Shown here: positions 7,518 to 16,871 of the stretch, in pieces
Position numbering within the stretch: position 1 is the stretch's first letter
Layout: every line of letters begins with the position of its first letter
DNA from: Superficieibacter sp. HKU1
Lineage (GTDB): Bacteria > Pseudomonadota > Gammaproteobacteria > Enterobacterales > Enterobacteriaceae
DNA: 64,000 bases
Assembly (NCBI RefSeq): GCF_029319185.1
Contig: NZ_CP119754.1
Coordinates: forward strand, 3,038,001 to 3,102,000
Reading direction: 5' to 3'
Translations under genes and position numbers: made by a program
The notes under the pieces: model-generated
Seen by the model: only the letters and a program-made list of their open reading frames with translations
What the model was told of the DNA's origin: nothing
The model's database searches: none

Positions 7518-9161
7518 TCACGCGGTGCGGGCAACGGCGTCACGAGAGGCCAGCGCCCGCTCCTCGCCGGTGAGTTCAGAAAGCTGGCCGTCGCGCATTT
7601 CCAGCAGTCGGTCGGCGTGGATGAAATAGTGGTCGTCATGGCTAATGGCGAAAATGGTTTTACCCATCGCCTGCATCAGCGGCAGAAGAACCTGATAAAA
7701 CTCGCGGCGGAAATGCGGATCCTGATCGGCGGCCCATTCGTCCAGCAGGATGATATCGCGCTCTTCTGCCAGCGCCAGCAGCAGCGCCACGCGTTTTTTC
7801 TGTCCTTTGGACAGCTTCAAATCGAGGATCCTGCCGTTTTCCAGGGTCAGTTTATGGCTCATTTTCAGCTGCGCGACCCAGCGTTCCACCAGCACAGGAT
7901 CGGCAGGTTTACCTTCCGCGCCGAGCAGTTGATCGAATAGCCAGACATCGGTAAATACCGCAGAGAAAAGCTTACGGTAATCTTCCGGGTGGTCCGCTGC
8001 CAGCGGCTCGCCATCAAGTAGAATCTGGCCTGACACGGGCTGATATAACCCGGTAAGCAGCATAGCAAGGGTAGATTTACCACTGCCATTGCCGCCAATC
8101 AGGAAAACCAGCTCGCCGCGATTCAGGGTCAGGTTAATCGGCCCCACGGAGAAGGAGTTATCCCGGTAGCTAAAGGTGACGTCACGCAGTTCCAGGGTCT
8201 GCCACTGAGCATAGATTTTCGGCTGCGGAAATTCAGGTCTGAACGCCGCCAGGTCAAATTGTTTGAGCTTATTGAAGGCTACCTGGGCGCTGAGCAGCGT
8301 CGGCAGTGCGCCAACGGCGGAAAGCAGCGGCGTGCGCAGGAAGAGTAGCGTTAATGAATACGTCGCCGCGACGTTAGTGTCCGCCCAGCCGAGGCTGTTG
8401 GCCATCCAGAAAACCAGCCCGATGGCACCCAGCATCATAATGTTGGACCAGTTGACGGCGCTCAGATGGAAGGTATCCGTGCGCACAATATGATGACGAT
8501 ACTCTTTGGCGTCTGGCAGGTAGATGTTATTAAAAATATGCTCCGCGCGCTCGCGGTTGAGCGTCAGCTCCTTGCGCCCTTCCAGTACCATCTGATAGTC
8601 GTGATACAGTTTATCTTCGGTCTCACGCAGGGTGGCCATATGGCGATAGACGCGTGCGACCAGCACAAATCCCCCCCAGATGGTCAACGCCATCCACAGG
8701 GCGGTGATTAACAGCATTTTTGTCGAGAGCGTCGCCAGGTAAGCCGCCGATCCGATGGTCAGGATGATCCCCTGTACCAGCTCCGGCAGACGGACAAAAG
8801 CGATGGTGATATTACGGATATCGCTGCTCAAACCCGCCAGCAGCGTGGCGCTGCCCAGTTTCTCAATCTGCTCGATGCGGGTATCAAGAATACGTTTGAT
8901 AAACTCACTGCGCAGGCGATAAACGAAATGATGGCCCAGCGTGGTAAGGGCCAACTGTGAGCCCAGCGTGACCGCCATCAGCAACAGCAGGAGGCCGAGG
9001 AATTCCGGCAGCACGACCAGCGTCGTATCCACGGATTCGATCAGGCGCAGGTTGATGAAGGCAATCAGGCCGATGCCCAGCGCAGCACTGACTAAGCTTA
9101 GCGCCATTACCGCGATGAAAGGCCAGCGATACTGACGCCAGACAAGCAGGAGGAGTTCCAT
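7518..9161 (-). CDS. yojI: ABC exporter YojI (ATPase fused to permease)
   Basis: A 547-residue half-transporter, the same length as E. coli YojI, which exports microcin J25 together with TolC. An N-terminal six-helix membrane domain (residues ~1-300) is followed by the ATPase. Walker A is GGNGSGKS, the signature is LSKGQKKR and Walker B is DIILLDEWAADQD. I chose the ATG at 9161 because MELLLLVWRQYRW matches the known N-terminus; an in-frame TTG five codons upstream is less likely. The gene follows alkB in the same direction after an 85-bp gap that holds an AT-rich palindrome, so it may have its own promoter. Confidence 0.95.
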   Translation of the reverse strand: MELLLLVWRQYRWPFIAVMALSLVSAALGIGLIAFINLRLIESVDTTLVVLPEFLGLLLLLMAVTLGSQLALTTLGHHFVYRLRSEFIKRILDTRIEQIEKLGSATLLAGLSSDIRNITIAFVRLPELVQGIILTIGSAAYLATLSTKMLLITALWMALTIWGGFVLVARVYRHMATLRETEDKLYHDYQMVLEGRKELTLNRERAEHIFNNIYLPDAKEYRHHIVRTDTFHLSAVNWSNIMMLGAIGLVFWMANSLGWADTNVAATYSLTLLFLRTPLLSAVGALPTLLSAQVAFNKLKQFDLAAFRPEFPQPKIYAQWQTLELRDVTFSYRDNSFSVGPINLTLNRGELVFLIGGNGSGKSTLAMLLTGLYQPVSGQILLDGEPLAADHPEDYRKLFSAVFTDVWLFDQLLGAEGKPADPVLVERWVAQLKMSHKLTLENGRILDLKLSKGQKKRVALLLALAEERDIILLDEWAADQDPHFRREFYQVLLPLMQAMGKTIFAISHDDHYFIHADRLLEMRDGQLSELTGEERALASRDAVARTA

Positions 9162-9246
9162 AAATACAATCCGCAAGAAAAATCAGCCAGCAGTGTAAAC
9201 TGCACGGCGCTGACATCAAGAATAATTCTTATTTTTATTCAACAAA

Positions 9247-9885
9247 TCAGGTCTGGCGAAAAGTCAGATTGTAGCGACAGCGTCCGGTGACCGGGTGATC
9301 GCCCTCTTTCAGCGGTTGTATCCCATGATAAAACAACCGCGACGGCCCCCCCCATACCACGACATCGCCATGTTCCAGCAGCGTGCGCTGAAGGGGATCG
9401 CTGCGTTTCAGGCCGCCGAACTGAAAGATGGCCGGAAGTCCCAGCGAGACGGACACGATGGGCGCGCACAGCGCTTTTTCATCTTTGTCCTGATGCAGCG
9501 AGAGTTTAGTACCCGGCAGATAGCGGTTGATCAGACAGGCGTCCGGCGTGAAATCCGCGTAGCCTGCTGCCGTCGCCGCGTCATCGGCCAGCGTGCGAAA
9601 AATACCCGGCAGCGGCGGCCAGGGTTCCTCGGTCAGCGGATCGCGAGGTGAATAAAGGTAGCCCCGGCTATCAGTGGTCCAGCCCAGCGGGCCACAGTTG
9701 GTCATCGCCACCGACATGGTATAGCCGCCAGGGGTGATCATCTGGCGGAACGGCGAGACACGCGCAACCTCGTCAATCGCCGCCAGCAGCGGCACGGCGC
9801 GGCTGAGCGCAAAACGGCGCAATATTGTGGCGCCTGGTCCCAGCGGCTCCTGCCAGGGTTCAACATCGGCAAAGAGATCGAGCAT
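9247..9885 (-). CDS. alkB: Fe(II)/2-oxoglutarate dioxygenase AlkB (alkylated DNA repair)
   Basis: This 212-residue enzyme removes methyl groups from 1-methyladenine and 3-methylcytosine in DNA and RNA by oxidative demethylation. The iron ligands are all present: His131 and Asp133 in LHQDKDE, and His187 in FYHGIQ. The 2-oxoglutarate-binding Arg204 and Arg210 in RCRYNLTFR are also in place. It is four residues shorter than E. coli AlkB at the C-terminus only. Its start codon overlaps the ada stop codon by one base (TAATG), so it is translated from the ada-alkB operon and induced through Ada. Confidence 0.97.
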   Translation of the reverse strand: MLDLFADVEPWQEPLGPGATILRRFALSRAVPLLAAIDEVARVSPFRQMITPGGYTMSVAMTNCGPLGWTTDSRGYLYSPRDPLTEEPWPPLPGIFRTLADDAATAAGYADFTPDACLINRYLPGTKLSLHQDKDEKALCAPIVSVSLGLPAIFQFGGLKRSDPLQRTLLEHGDVVVWGGPSRLFYHGIQPLKEGDHPVTGRCRYNLTFRQT

Positions 9886-10946
9886 TATTCCTCCTGCTGT
9901 GCCTCACGGCGTAGTAAAGCGGCTTTACGCGATACTCCCCAGCGGTAGCCGGAGAGCGCGCCATCGCCTCGCACTACACGGTGACAGGGGATCACTAACG
10001 CCAGTTTGTTCGCCGCGCAGGCGCTGGCGACGGCACGCACGGCGCGCGGATGACCGATTGCCTTTGCGATTTGCTGATAGCTGCGGGTTTCACCGGCGGG
10101 AATTTCCCGCAGCGCCTGCCAGACGCGCATCTGAAAAGCCGTCCCGCGAATGTCCAGCGGCAGCGTAAGGGATGCCGGATCGCCATCCAGGCAGGCAATG
10201 ACCTGATTGAGCCCGGCGGAAAATGCGCTATCGCCCGGCACGCATTGCGCCTGGGGAAACATCGTCGCAAGCGAAGCCACCAGGGCGTCATCATTTTCGC
10301 CCAGTAAAATCGCACATACGCCACGTTCGCTGACCGCGACCAGACAGCGCCCCAGCAAACAACTCTCCAGAGCAAAACGGATGGTCATCGCTTCGCCACC
10401 GCGACGGTACTGACGCGCGGTCATCCCCAGAGTGGCGTCGGCCTGACGATAAAAGGCGCTGGTGGCGGAGAATCCGGCGTTCATTACCGCGTCGGTGACG
10501 GCCTCGCCCTGCGTCAGCGCATTACGCAAACGCCGGGCGCGTTGCGCCTGCTGCCAGGCTTTTGGCGTCATTCCGGTGACCGATTTGAACAAACGATGTA
10601 AATGAAAAGGGCTTACGGCCAGGATATGCGCCAGCATGTTTAGCGTAACGGGCGTTTCCTGCTCCAGGAGGCGACAGGCCCGCGCCACAAGATCAATATG
10701 TCTGGTATGCGGAGAAAGCCCCGTCGGCTGACAGCGTTTACAGGGACGAAAACCGGCGGCCAGCGCCGCCTGCGCATCGGTATAGAAGCGAACGTTTTCC
10801 CGCAGGGCATGGCGCGCCCGACAGGAGGGACGACAAAAGATACCCGTGGTGACCACGGCGAAAACAAACTGACCGTCGGCACGGGCATCGCGCGCAAGCA
10901 CCGCTTGCCAGCGGCGCTCGGCATCGGTAAGGGTAGTGTGTGTCAT
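9885..10946 (-). CDS. ada: Ada: O6-methylguanine-DNA methyltransferase and transcription activator
   Basis: A 353-residue bifunctional suicide repair protein. The N-terminal zinc domain has ligands Cys38, Cys42, Cys69 and Cys72. Cys38, in IFCRPSC, accepts methyl groups from phosphotriesters and switches Ada into an activator. An AraC-type helix-turn-helix spans ~residues 85-180. The C-terminal methyltransferase domain carries the active Cys321 in VIPCHR, which repairs O6-methylguanine and O4-methylthymine. All these positions equal E. coli numbering. It is autoregulated through an Ada box about 67 bp upstream, inside the end of apbE, and is coupled to alkB. Confidence 0.97.
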   Translation of the reverse strand: MTHTTLTDAERRWQAVLARDARADGQFVFAVVTTGIFCRPSCRARHALRENVRFYTDAQAALAAGFRPCKRCQPTGLSPHTRHIDLVARACRLLEQETPVTLNMLAHILAVSPFHLHRLFKSVTGMTPKAWQQAQRARRLRNALTQGEAVTDAVMNAGFSATSAFYRQADATLGMTARQYRRGGEAMTIRFALESCLLGRCLVAVSERGVCAILLGENDDALVASLATMFPQAQCVPGDSAFSAGLNQVIACLDGDPASLTLPLDIRGTAFQMRVWQALREIPAGETRSYQQIAKAIGHPRAVRAVASACAANKLALVIPCHRVVRGDGALSGYRWGVSRKAALLRREAQQEE

Positions 10947-11012
10947 AAGCAGGCTCCTGTAATAAGGGTAGCTCTACTCTGGCAAAACGCCGCCGGTAAA
11001 AAACCGACAATC

Positions 11013-11025
11013 TTGCTTTTTAATT
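11013..11025 (-). promoter_or_regulatory. Ada box of the ada-alkB promoter
   Basis: On the minus strand the sequence reads AAT, six bases, GCAA, exactly the methylated-Ada recognition pattern. The bases right after it (GATTGTCGGTTTTT) also resemble the E. coli ada promoter. It overlaps the last codons and stop of apbE (stop at 11020-11022). Confidence 0.8.
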
Positions 11026-12075
11026 TTTTTCAGCCAGTAAAAATCCGGCAAACTGCGGTGACATCCAGGTTTTAAACGCATCACCCTCTTTCACGATCAT
11101 ATACACCGCCAGTCCCTGCTCCCTGACCACCTCTTTTGCCTGCTCGGGGCCGAGTACCATCAGACCGGTATCCCAGCTGTCGGCTTCCAGCGCGCTGGGG
11201 GCGATGACCGTGACCGACACCAGCGTGTGCTCAATGGGCCGTCCGGTCTGCGGATTAATCACATGGGAGATGCGTTTGCCGTCCAGTTCATAATAGTTGC
11301 GGTAGCTGCCGGACGTACTGATGCCATGGCCGTTGATATCCACGATGGCCTGAACGGCGTTCTCGCGATCGGTCGGCTTCTGAATAGCGACGCGCCACGG
11401 TTTGCCCTCGCCGTTCATCCCCCGGCTGACCAGCGCCCCGCCAACGGAGACCAGGTAACGTGAAATGCCCTCCTGCTCCATCAGCCTGGCGAGATGATCG
11501 GCGGCATAGCCCTCGCCTACCGTGGAAAGATCGATGAACAGATCGGGAATATCTTTTTGCAGGTATTGCTGCCCTGCCCGTGAAATAACGGTGAGATGTT
11601 GCAGGCCGGTACGCGCCCGGGCTTCGGCGATTTGCTGGTCGCCCGGGGTGGTGACCGGCTGCTTATCCGGACCAAATCCCCACAGGTTCACCAGCGGACC
11701 GACGGTGATATCCATCGCTCCGTTGGTTTTAGCGCCAATGCGCAACGCCTCGGTGACGATATCCGCCATCGCCTCACTCACCGGCCACAGCGTCGTACTT
11801 TGCGAACGATTAAAACGCATCAGCGCCGAGTCTGGTTTCCAGGTCGACAGAAGTTGATCGTCAGCGTCAAGCTGGATCTGAATTTTTTCCCGGAGCGATT
11901 CGAGGCGCTCTGGCTCTACGTTGATGACGCTGACCCGCCAGACGGTGCCCATCGTTTTTCCTTCAAGCACGGTGGGAGGCGTGGTGTCAGAAGGCGCAGA
12001 AACCGGTGCATTATCGCAGCCGGTAAGTAAAACAAAGGCGGTCACTATCACCGCGCGAAGAAATGTCATGTCCAT
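11020..12075 (-). CDS. apbE: FAD:protein FMN transferase (lipoprotein ApbE)
   Basis: A 351-residue periplasmic lipoprotein, the same length as in E. coli. The signal peptide ends in the lipobox LTGC with Cys20 as the lipidated residue. The ApbE core follows: GKTMGTVWRV, the flavin-contacting AMDITVGPLVNLWGFGP, DLSTVGEGYAADHL and the Mg-binding SGSYRNYYELDGKRISHVINPQTG. It transfers FMN from FAD to Ser/Thr of target proteins such as the Rnf and Nqr subunits. The gene sits between ompC and ada, all on the minus strand, and is separated from ompC by a strong terminator. Confidence 0.96.
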   Translation of the reverse strand: MDMTFLRAVIVTAFVLLTGCDNAPVSAPSDTTPPTVLEGKTMGTVWRVSVINVEPERLESLREKIQIQLDADDQLLSTWKPDSALMRFNRSQSTTLWPVSEAMADIVTEALRIGAKTNGAMDITVGPLVNLWGFGPDKQPVTTPGDQQIAEARARTGLQHLTVISRAGQQYLQKDIPDLFIDLSTVGEGYAADHLARLMEQEGISRYLVSVGGALVSRGMNGEGKPWRVAIQKPTDRENAVQAIVDINGHGISTSGSYRNYYELDGKRISHVINPQTGRPIEHTLVSVTVIAPSALEADSWDTGLMVLGPEQAKEVVREQGLAVYMIVKEGDAFKTWMSPQFAGFLLAEKN

Positions 12076-12152
12076 TGGTTTTTTATCCTCTTACTGAGGG
12101 GCGTAAGAGTACACCTGTTCGACCATTTTTGAACACCCGATCCGTGCGCAAT

Positions 12153-12175
12153 AAAAAAGGGCCCGCAGGCCCTTT
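12153..12175 (-). terminator. Rho-independent terminator of ompC
   Basis: AAAGGGCC at 12156-12163 pairs with GGCCCTTT at 12168-12175 around a CGCA loop. Read on the minus strand it ends in a T run (12158 down to 12153). It lies 19 bp after the ompC stop codon. Confidence 0.9.
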
Positions 12176-12193
12176 ACCGAAAAAGTCAGCACA

Positions 12194-13312
12194 TCAGAAC
12201 TGGTAAACCAGACCCAGCGCCACGATATCATCGGTGCTTACGCCCGCGTTGCGGGTGAAGTCGTTGTCATCCAGCAGGTTGATTTTGTAATCAACGTAGG
12301 TAGACATGTTTTTGTTGAAGTAGTAAGTCGCGCCAACATCAACGTATTTCAGCAGATCCTGATCGCCATAGTCTCTGGTGCCGTTGTTGATGTCTTTACC
12401 TTTCGACTGCAGGTAAGCCACGGACGGACGCAGGCCGAAATCGAACTGATACTGGGCTACCGCTTCAAAGTTCTGCGCTTTATCTGCAAAACCGTATGCG
12501 TCACCACTGCTGCTGCCGCCAAAACGGGTAGCGTTATAAGACTGGGTATACTGCGCTGCCAGGTAAACATTGTTAGCGTCATATTTCAGGCCGCCGGAGT
12601 AAGTGGTTGCGCGATCGCCGCTACCGTAGATGCCCGGCAGATCGTTCTGATCAGAGGTACGTTTGGAGCTGGCAACCGCACCACCGATGCTGAAGCCTGA
12701 ACCCAGATCGTAGGTTAAAGAACCACCGACGCCGTCGCCATTCTGACGCAGGACGCTACGACCACCCGCATCTTCTCCGTCAACGTCGCCATTGCTGCCC
12801 TGATACTGTACGGCAAAGTTCAGGCCGTCAACCAGACCGAAGAAGTCGGTATTACGGTAGGTTGCTACGCCGTTAGCACGAGATTGCAGGAAGTTGTCTG
12901 CACCGTAAGTGTCGCCGCCGAACTCTGGCAGGACGTCGGTCCAGGAGGTCACGTCATAAACGACGCCGTAGTTACGACCGTAGTCGAAAGAACCCGCTTC
13001 GTTGAATTTCAGGCCCGCAAAGCCAACACGGGTCCAGGAATCGTTTGAACCTTCATCGGTGTTACCCTGAACCTGGTATTCCCACTGGCCGTAACCGGTG
13101 ATCTGGTCATTGACCTGGGTTTCGCCTTTGAAGCCGATACGCACGTAAGTCTGGTCGCCATCGCTACCGTCGTCATCGGAGAAATAGTGCAGACCATCAA
13201 CTTTACCGTACAGGTCTAATTTGTTGCCGTCTTTGTTATAAACTTCAGCCGCATTCGCTGCGCCTGCTACCAGCAGAGCTGGTACCAGGAGGGATAGTGC
13301 TTTAACTTTCAT
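12194..13312 (-). CDS. ompC: Outer membrane porin OmpC
   Basis: A 372-residue porin with a 21-residue signal peptide cleaved after AGAANA, giving the mature start AEVYNKDGNKLDLYGK. It folds as a 16-strand trimeric barrel. The pore-constricting loop 3 motif PEFGGDTY and the C-terminal aromatic end LGLVYQF, used by the Bam machinery, are visible. Surface loops such as NDLPGIYGSGD and RFGGSSSG are the variable parts. It lets small hydrophilic solutes and some antibiotics through. The gene is divergent from the sRNA micF, with shared OmpR control in the 344-bp gap; its leader is also a known sRNA target in relatives. Confidence 0.97.
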   Translation of the reverse strand: MKVKALSLLVPALLVAGAANAAEVYNKDGNKLDLYGKVDGLHYFSDDDGSDGDQTYVRIGFKGETQVNDQITGYGQWEYQVQGNTDEGSNDSWTRVGFAGLKFNEAGSFDYGRNYGVVYDVTSWTDVLPEFGGDTYGADNFLQSRANGVATYRNTDFFGLVDGLNFAVQYQGSNGDVDGEDAGGRSVLRQNGDGVGGSLTYDLGSGFSIGGAVASSKRTSDQNDLPGIYGSGDRATTYSGGLKYDANNVYLAAQYTQSYNATRFGGSSSGDAYGFADKAQNFEAVAQYQFDFGLRPSVAYLQSKGKDINNGTRDYGDQDLLKYVDVGATYYFNKNMSTYVDYKINLLDDNDFTRNAGVSTDDIVALGLVYQF

Positions 13313-13656
13313 GTTATTAACCCTCTGTTATATGCCTTTTATATGCTTTTTTTAGTTGCCACTGCTTTACTGGTTATTGGTTGCCCATTAACCCGTCGGC
13401 GAAACCATTTTGCGGCAAAATACAGAATAATCCAACTGGAATATGATACGAAAACTTCTAAGATGTTTCAGTTTTCCATATAGGTGTTTCATTTTGTGAA
13501 TTTTTGGGAACTTTTTTTTGCTACAAATAGCTAAAAATATCCGCACTAATAATCAAAATAAAAATATTAAATAACCCAATCAATCACTTAGGTTAAAAAA
13601 ATGTTTTAGCACTGATTGCCAAAACAAAACCTGTGAAGGCGACTAGAATAGATATC
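13313..13656. promoter_or_regulatory. ompC-micF divergent control region
   Basis: A 344-bp AT-rich region separates the ompC start from the micF start. It holds the ompC 5' leader and the two divergent promoters. In relatives phosphorylated OmpR binds here and activates both genes. I did not resolve individual OmpR sites; the role is assigned from position and the strict conservation of the flanking genes. Confidence 0.75.
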
Positions 13657-13749
13657 GCTATCATCATTAACTTTATTTATTACCGTCATTCAGTTCTGAA
13701 TGTCTGTTTACCCCTATTTCTACCGGATGCTTCGCATCCGGTTTTTTTT
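13657..13749 (+). ncRNA. micF: MicF small regulatory RNA
   Basis: The 93-base sequence begins GCTATCATCATTAACTTTAT, the same 5' end as E. coli MicF, which pairs with the ompF leader and blocks its translation. It ends with a hairpin (CCGGATG, short loop, CATCCGG) and a run of T at 13742-13750, acting as Hfq site and terminator. Only a few internal bases differ from the E. coli RNA as I remember it. Transcription diverges from ompC. Confidence 0.95.
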
Positions 13750-14185
13750 TACCTTTCTTTACGTTAATTGATAAAGGATGTACTACCGCCTGGAAATCAT
13801 AACGACTATTAATTAATCATTTTAATCACTTAAGGTGATAATTCCCGCTCCGTTTGTTGCGGTATTTTGTTTGATATTTTGTGCGACTCTCGGTACCTGA
13901 ATTGTCTTTTGTACCGCCAGAGGAAGACATCATCCCCACCACGTGTCTTACTCCACGACCGTTTCGCTGTAGTAAAAATCAGGTAACTGGCTCGTTAAGA
14001 GTCTGGAATTTCATCCATTACCCTTTATACTGCGAGCAGTACAAAATCATGCAGCATAATGGCTTACATCAGCTTTCTTAATGTGGCTGCAATGCAAAAG
14101 CATGGTCAACACAGTATCTCAGTTGCGCTAACGGCTCTGAGCTTTTTTCGTCTTTCAGTGCGGTCACAACGGGTACACATGCAAA
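13750..14185 (+). promoter_or_regulatory. rcsD upstream region with terminator-like hairpin
   Basis: 436 bp without a convincing gene. It should hold the rcsDB promoter. CTCAG at 14118-14122 pairs with CTGAG at 14137-14141 and is followed by a run of six T at 14143-14148, which looks like a weak intrinsic terminator 38 bp before the rcsD start. This may be an attenuator or the end of an unannotated short transcript. A 66-codon GTG-initiated frame at 13881-14081 has no coding character. Confidence 0.45.
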
Positions 14186-16855
14186 ATGAGTCAGTCTGAT
14201 ACAATGAGCCCTTCTAAGTTCTCCCTGATGCCAGCAAGCCTTACGCGCTACTTTCTGCTGCTCATCATTGTATTGCTGGTAACAATGGGTGTGATGATCC
14301 AGAGCGCGGTCAACGCCTGGCTCAAAGACAAGAGCTATCAGGTTGTCGATATCACTCATGCCATTCATAAACGGGTTGATACCTGGCGCTATGCCACCTG
14401 GCAGCTTTACGACAATGTCGCCGCCACGCCGCTCACCGCCGGAGAAGGCCTACAAGAAACGCGTCTCAAGCAGGACGTGTACTACCTTGAGAAGCCTCGC
14501 CGGAAAACCGAAGCGCTGATTTTTGGCTCGCATGACAGTTCGACGCTGGAGATGACCCAGCGTATGTCAACGTATCTGGATACGCTCTGGGGCGCGGAAA
14601 CGGTTCCCTGGTCGATGTATTATCTGAACGGTCAGGACAACAGCCTGATCCTGGTCTCAACGCTGCCACTGAAAGATCTCTCCTCTGGTTTTAAAGAATC
14701 CAACGTCGGCGGCGTCGTCGATTCTCGCCGCGCGGAAATGCTTCAGCAGGCCAACTCGCTGGACGAGCGTGAAAGCTTCTCTGCCCTGCGCCGTCTGGCC
14801 TGGCAAAATGGCTATTACTTTACGCTACGCACGACCTTTAACCAGCCGGGACATCTGGCGACGGTGGTGGCCTTTGATTTGCCGGTTAACGATATCATTC
14901 CGCCAACTATGCCGCTGGAAAGCTTCCGTCTGGAGCAGGACAATACGCCGTCCGCGCTGCGCACGGCGGAAAAGGAGGCGGCAGACAGCGCCAGCGTTAA
15001 CCTTAACGGCTCGCGTATTGAGATTGCTTCCGCTATCAACTCCACCGGCATGCGCCTCGTGTGGCAGGTTCCTTTCGCCACGCTGCTGCTGGACACCCTG
15101 CAAAATATCCTGCTGCCGCTGTTGCTGAACATCGGTCTGCTGGCGCTGGCGCTGTTCGGCTATACCACCTTCCGCCATCAGCCAATACGTCAACAGGGTG
15201 AACCTGCCACGCCAGCGGTGGCGAATAATGAACTGCGGCTGCTGCGCGCGATTAATGACGAAATCGTCTCCCTGCTGCCGCTGGGTTTGCTGGTGCACGA
15301 TCTGGAGTCCAACCGCACGGTACTGAGTAACAAGATCGCTGACCATTTGCTGCCGCATCTTAATTTGCAGAATATTACCAGCATGGCCGATCAGCACCAG
15401 GGCGTGATTCAGGCGACGATCAACAATGAACTGTACGAGATCCGTCAGTTCCGCAGTCAGGCGGTGCCGCGCACGCAAATCTTTATCATCCGCGATCAGG
15501 ACCGGGAAGTGCTGGTCAGTAAAAAACTGAAACAGGCTCAGCGGCTGTATGAAAAAAACCAGCAGGGCCGCACCGCCTTTATGCATCATATCGGCGATGC
15601 GCTGAAACAGCCGGCCAGAACGTTAGCTTCTGAAGCCGCGATGCTGGGGACGGACGAAAGTAAAAAACTTGCCCATCACGCTGATATTCTGGTGCGGCTG
15701 GTGGATGAAATCCAGCTGGCAAATATGCTGGAAGACGGCAGCTGGCAAAGCGCCTCCCGTGAATTTTCGATTCAGGAATTGATTAACGAGGTAGTGCCGG
15801 ACGTGCTGCCGGTGGTAAAACGTAAAGGTTTGCAGCTGCTGATCAACAATAACCTGCCCGCCAGCGAACAGCGTTATGGCGACCGTGATGCCCTGCGACG
15901 GATCCTGCTGCTGCTGATCCAGTATGCGGTCACCGCCACACAAATTGGCAAAATCACCCTGGAAGTGATCGCCGACGAGTCGGCAGAAGATCGCCTGACG
16001 TTCCGCATCCTGGATACCGGCAACGGCGTCTCTTCGCGTGAAATCGACAATCTGCACTTCCCGTTCCTTAACGATACTCAGGCCGATCTTTACGGTAAGG
16101 CCAATGCGCTCACCTTCTGGCTTTGCGACCAGCTGGCGCGTAAACTGGGCGGCCATCTTAATATCAAATCTCACGATGAACTGGGCACGCGCTACTTATT
16201 GCATGTGAAAATGGCGGCCAGTGCGCCGGAGACAGAATCGGATGAACGTTTGCTGGATGATGTGGTGGCGATGATTGACATCACCTCCAGCGAAATCCGC
16301 AGTATCGTCGTCAGACAACTTGAAAACTGGGGTGCCTCATGCATTTCCCCGGATGAAAGAGGCGGGAGTCAAGAATTTGATCTCTTTTTAACGGATAATC
16401 CGTCTAATCTTACAGCCGCGGGCTTGCTTTTAAGCGATGATGAGCCTGGCGTGCGAAGAATTGGCCCCGGTCAGCTACGGGTCAATTTTAATATGAGCAA
16501 TGCTATGCAGGATGCTGTACTGCAACTGATTGAAGAGCAACTGGCTCAGGAAGAGAGTGTGGAGGCTCCCGGCGCAAACAATGAAAACGCCGAACTCCAC
16601 GCCAGCGGCTATTATGCGCTGTTTGTTGACACAGTACCGGACGATGTTAAGAAGTTGTATACTGAAGCGGCAACGGATGATTACGCTGCGCTGGCGCAGA
16701 CGGCTCACCGCCTGAAAGGAGTATTTGCCATGCTTAATCTGGTACCCGGCAAGCAGCTATGTGAAACTCTGGAACATGTCATTCGTGAGAAAGACTCTCC
16801 AGGCATAAAAAAATACATCAGCGACATTGACGCTTACGTCAAGAGCTTACTGTAG
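14186..16855 (+). CDS. rcsD: Phosphotransfer protein RcsD
   Basis: An 889-residue inner-membrane protein that passes phosphate from RcsC to RcsB in the envelope-stress phosphorelay. One N-terminal membrane helix (from about residue 14, YFLLLIIVLLVTMGVM) and a second near residue 310 bound a periplasmic sensor region. A degenerate histidine-kinase-like part (~470-680) and the RcsD-ABL region follow. The C-terminal HPt domain contains AQTAHRLKGVFAML, with phosphoacceptor His841 (E. coli 842). The gene is 16 bp upstream of rcsB in the same direction, and the two form an operon. Confidence 0.97.
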   Translation: MSQSDTMSPSKFSLMPASLTRYFLLLIIVLLVTMGVMIQSAVNAWLKDKSYQVVDITHAIHKRVDTWRYATWQLYDNVAATPLTAGEGLQETRLKQDVYYLEKPRRKTEALIFGSHDSSTLEMTQRMSTYLDTLWGAETVPWSMYYLNGQDNSLILVSTLPLKDLSSGFKESNVGGVVDSRRAEMLQQANSLDERESFSALRRLAWQNGYYFTLRTTFNQPGHLATVVAFDLPVNDIIPPTMPLESFRLEQDNTPSALRTAEKEAADSASVNLNGSRIEIASAINSTGMRLVWQVPFATLLLDTLQNILLPLLLNIGLLALALFGYTTFRHQPIRQQGEPATPAVANNELRLLRAINDEIVSLLPLGLLVHDLESNRTVLSNKIADHLLPHLNLQNITSMADQHQGVIQATINNELYEIRQFRSQAVPRTQIFIIRDQDREVLVSKKLKQAQRLYEKNQQGRTAFMHHIGDALKQPARTLASEAAMLGTDESKKLAHHADILVRLVDEIQLANMLEDGSWQSASREFSIQELINEVVPDVLPVVKRKGLQLLINNNLPASEQRYGDRDALRRILLLLIQYAVTATQIGKITLEVIADESAEDRLTFRILDTGNGVSSREIDNLHFPFLNDTQADLYGKANALTFWLCDQLARKLGGHLNIKSHDELGTRYLLHVKMAASAPETESDERLLDDVVAMIDITSSEIRSIVVRQLENWGASCISPDERGGSQEFDLFLTDNPSNLTAAGLLLSDDEPGVRRIGPGQLRVNFNMSNAMQDAVLQLIEEQLAQEESVEAPGANNENAELHASGYYALFVDTVPDDVKKLYTEAATDDYAALAQTAHRLKGVFAMLNLVPGKQLCETLEHVIREKDSPGIKKYISDIDAYVKSLL

Positions 16856-16871
16856 CAAGGTAGCCTTATAG

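Noticed and set aside
13881..14081. 66-codon GTG-initiated frame between micF and rcsD
   Set aside because: Composition is not protein-like, there is no ribosome site, and the region is expected to be the rcsD promoter.
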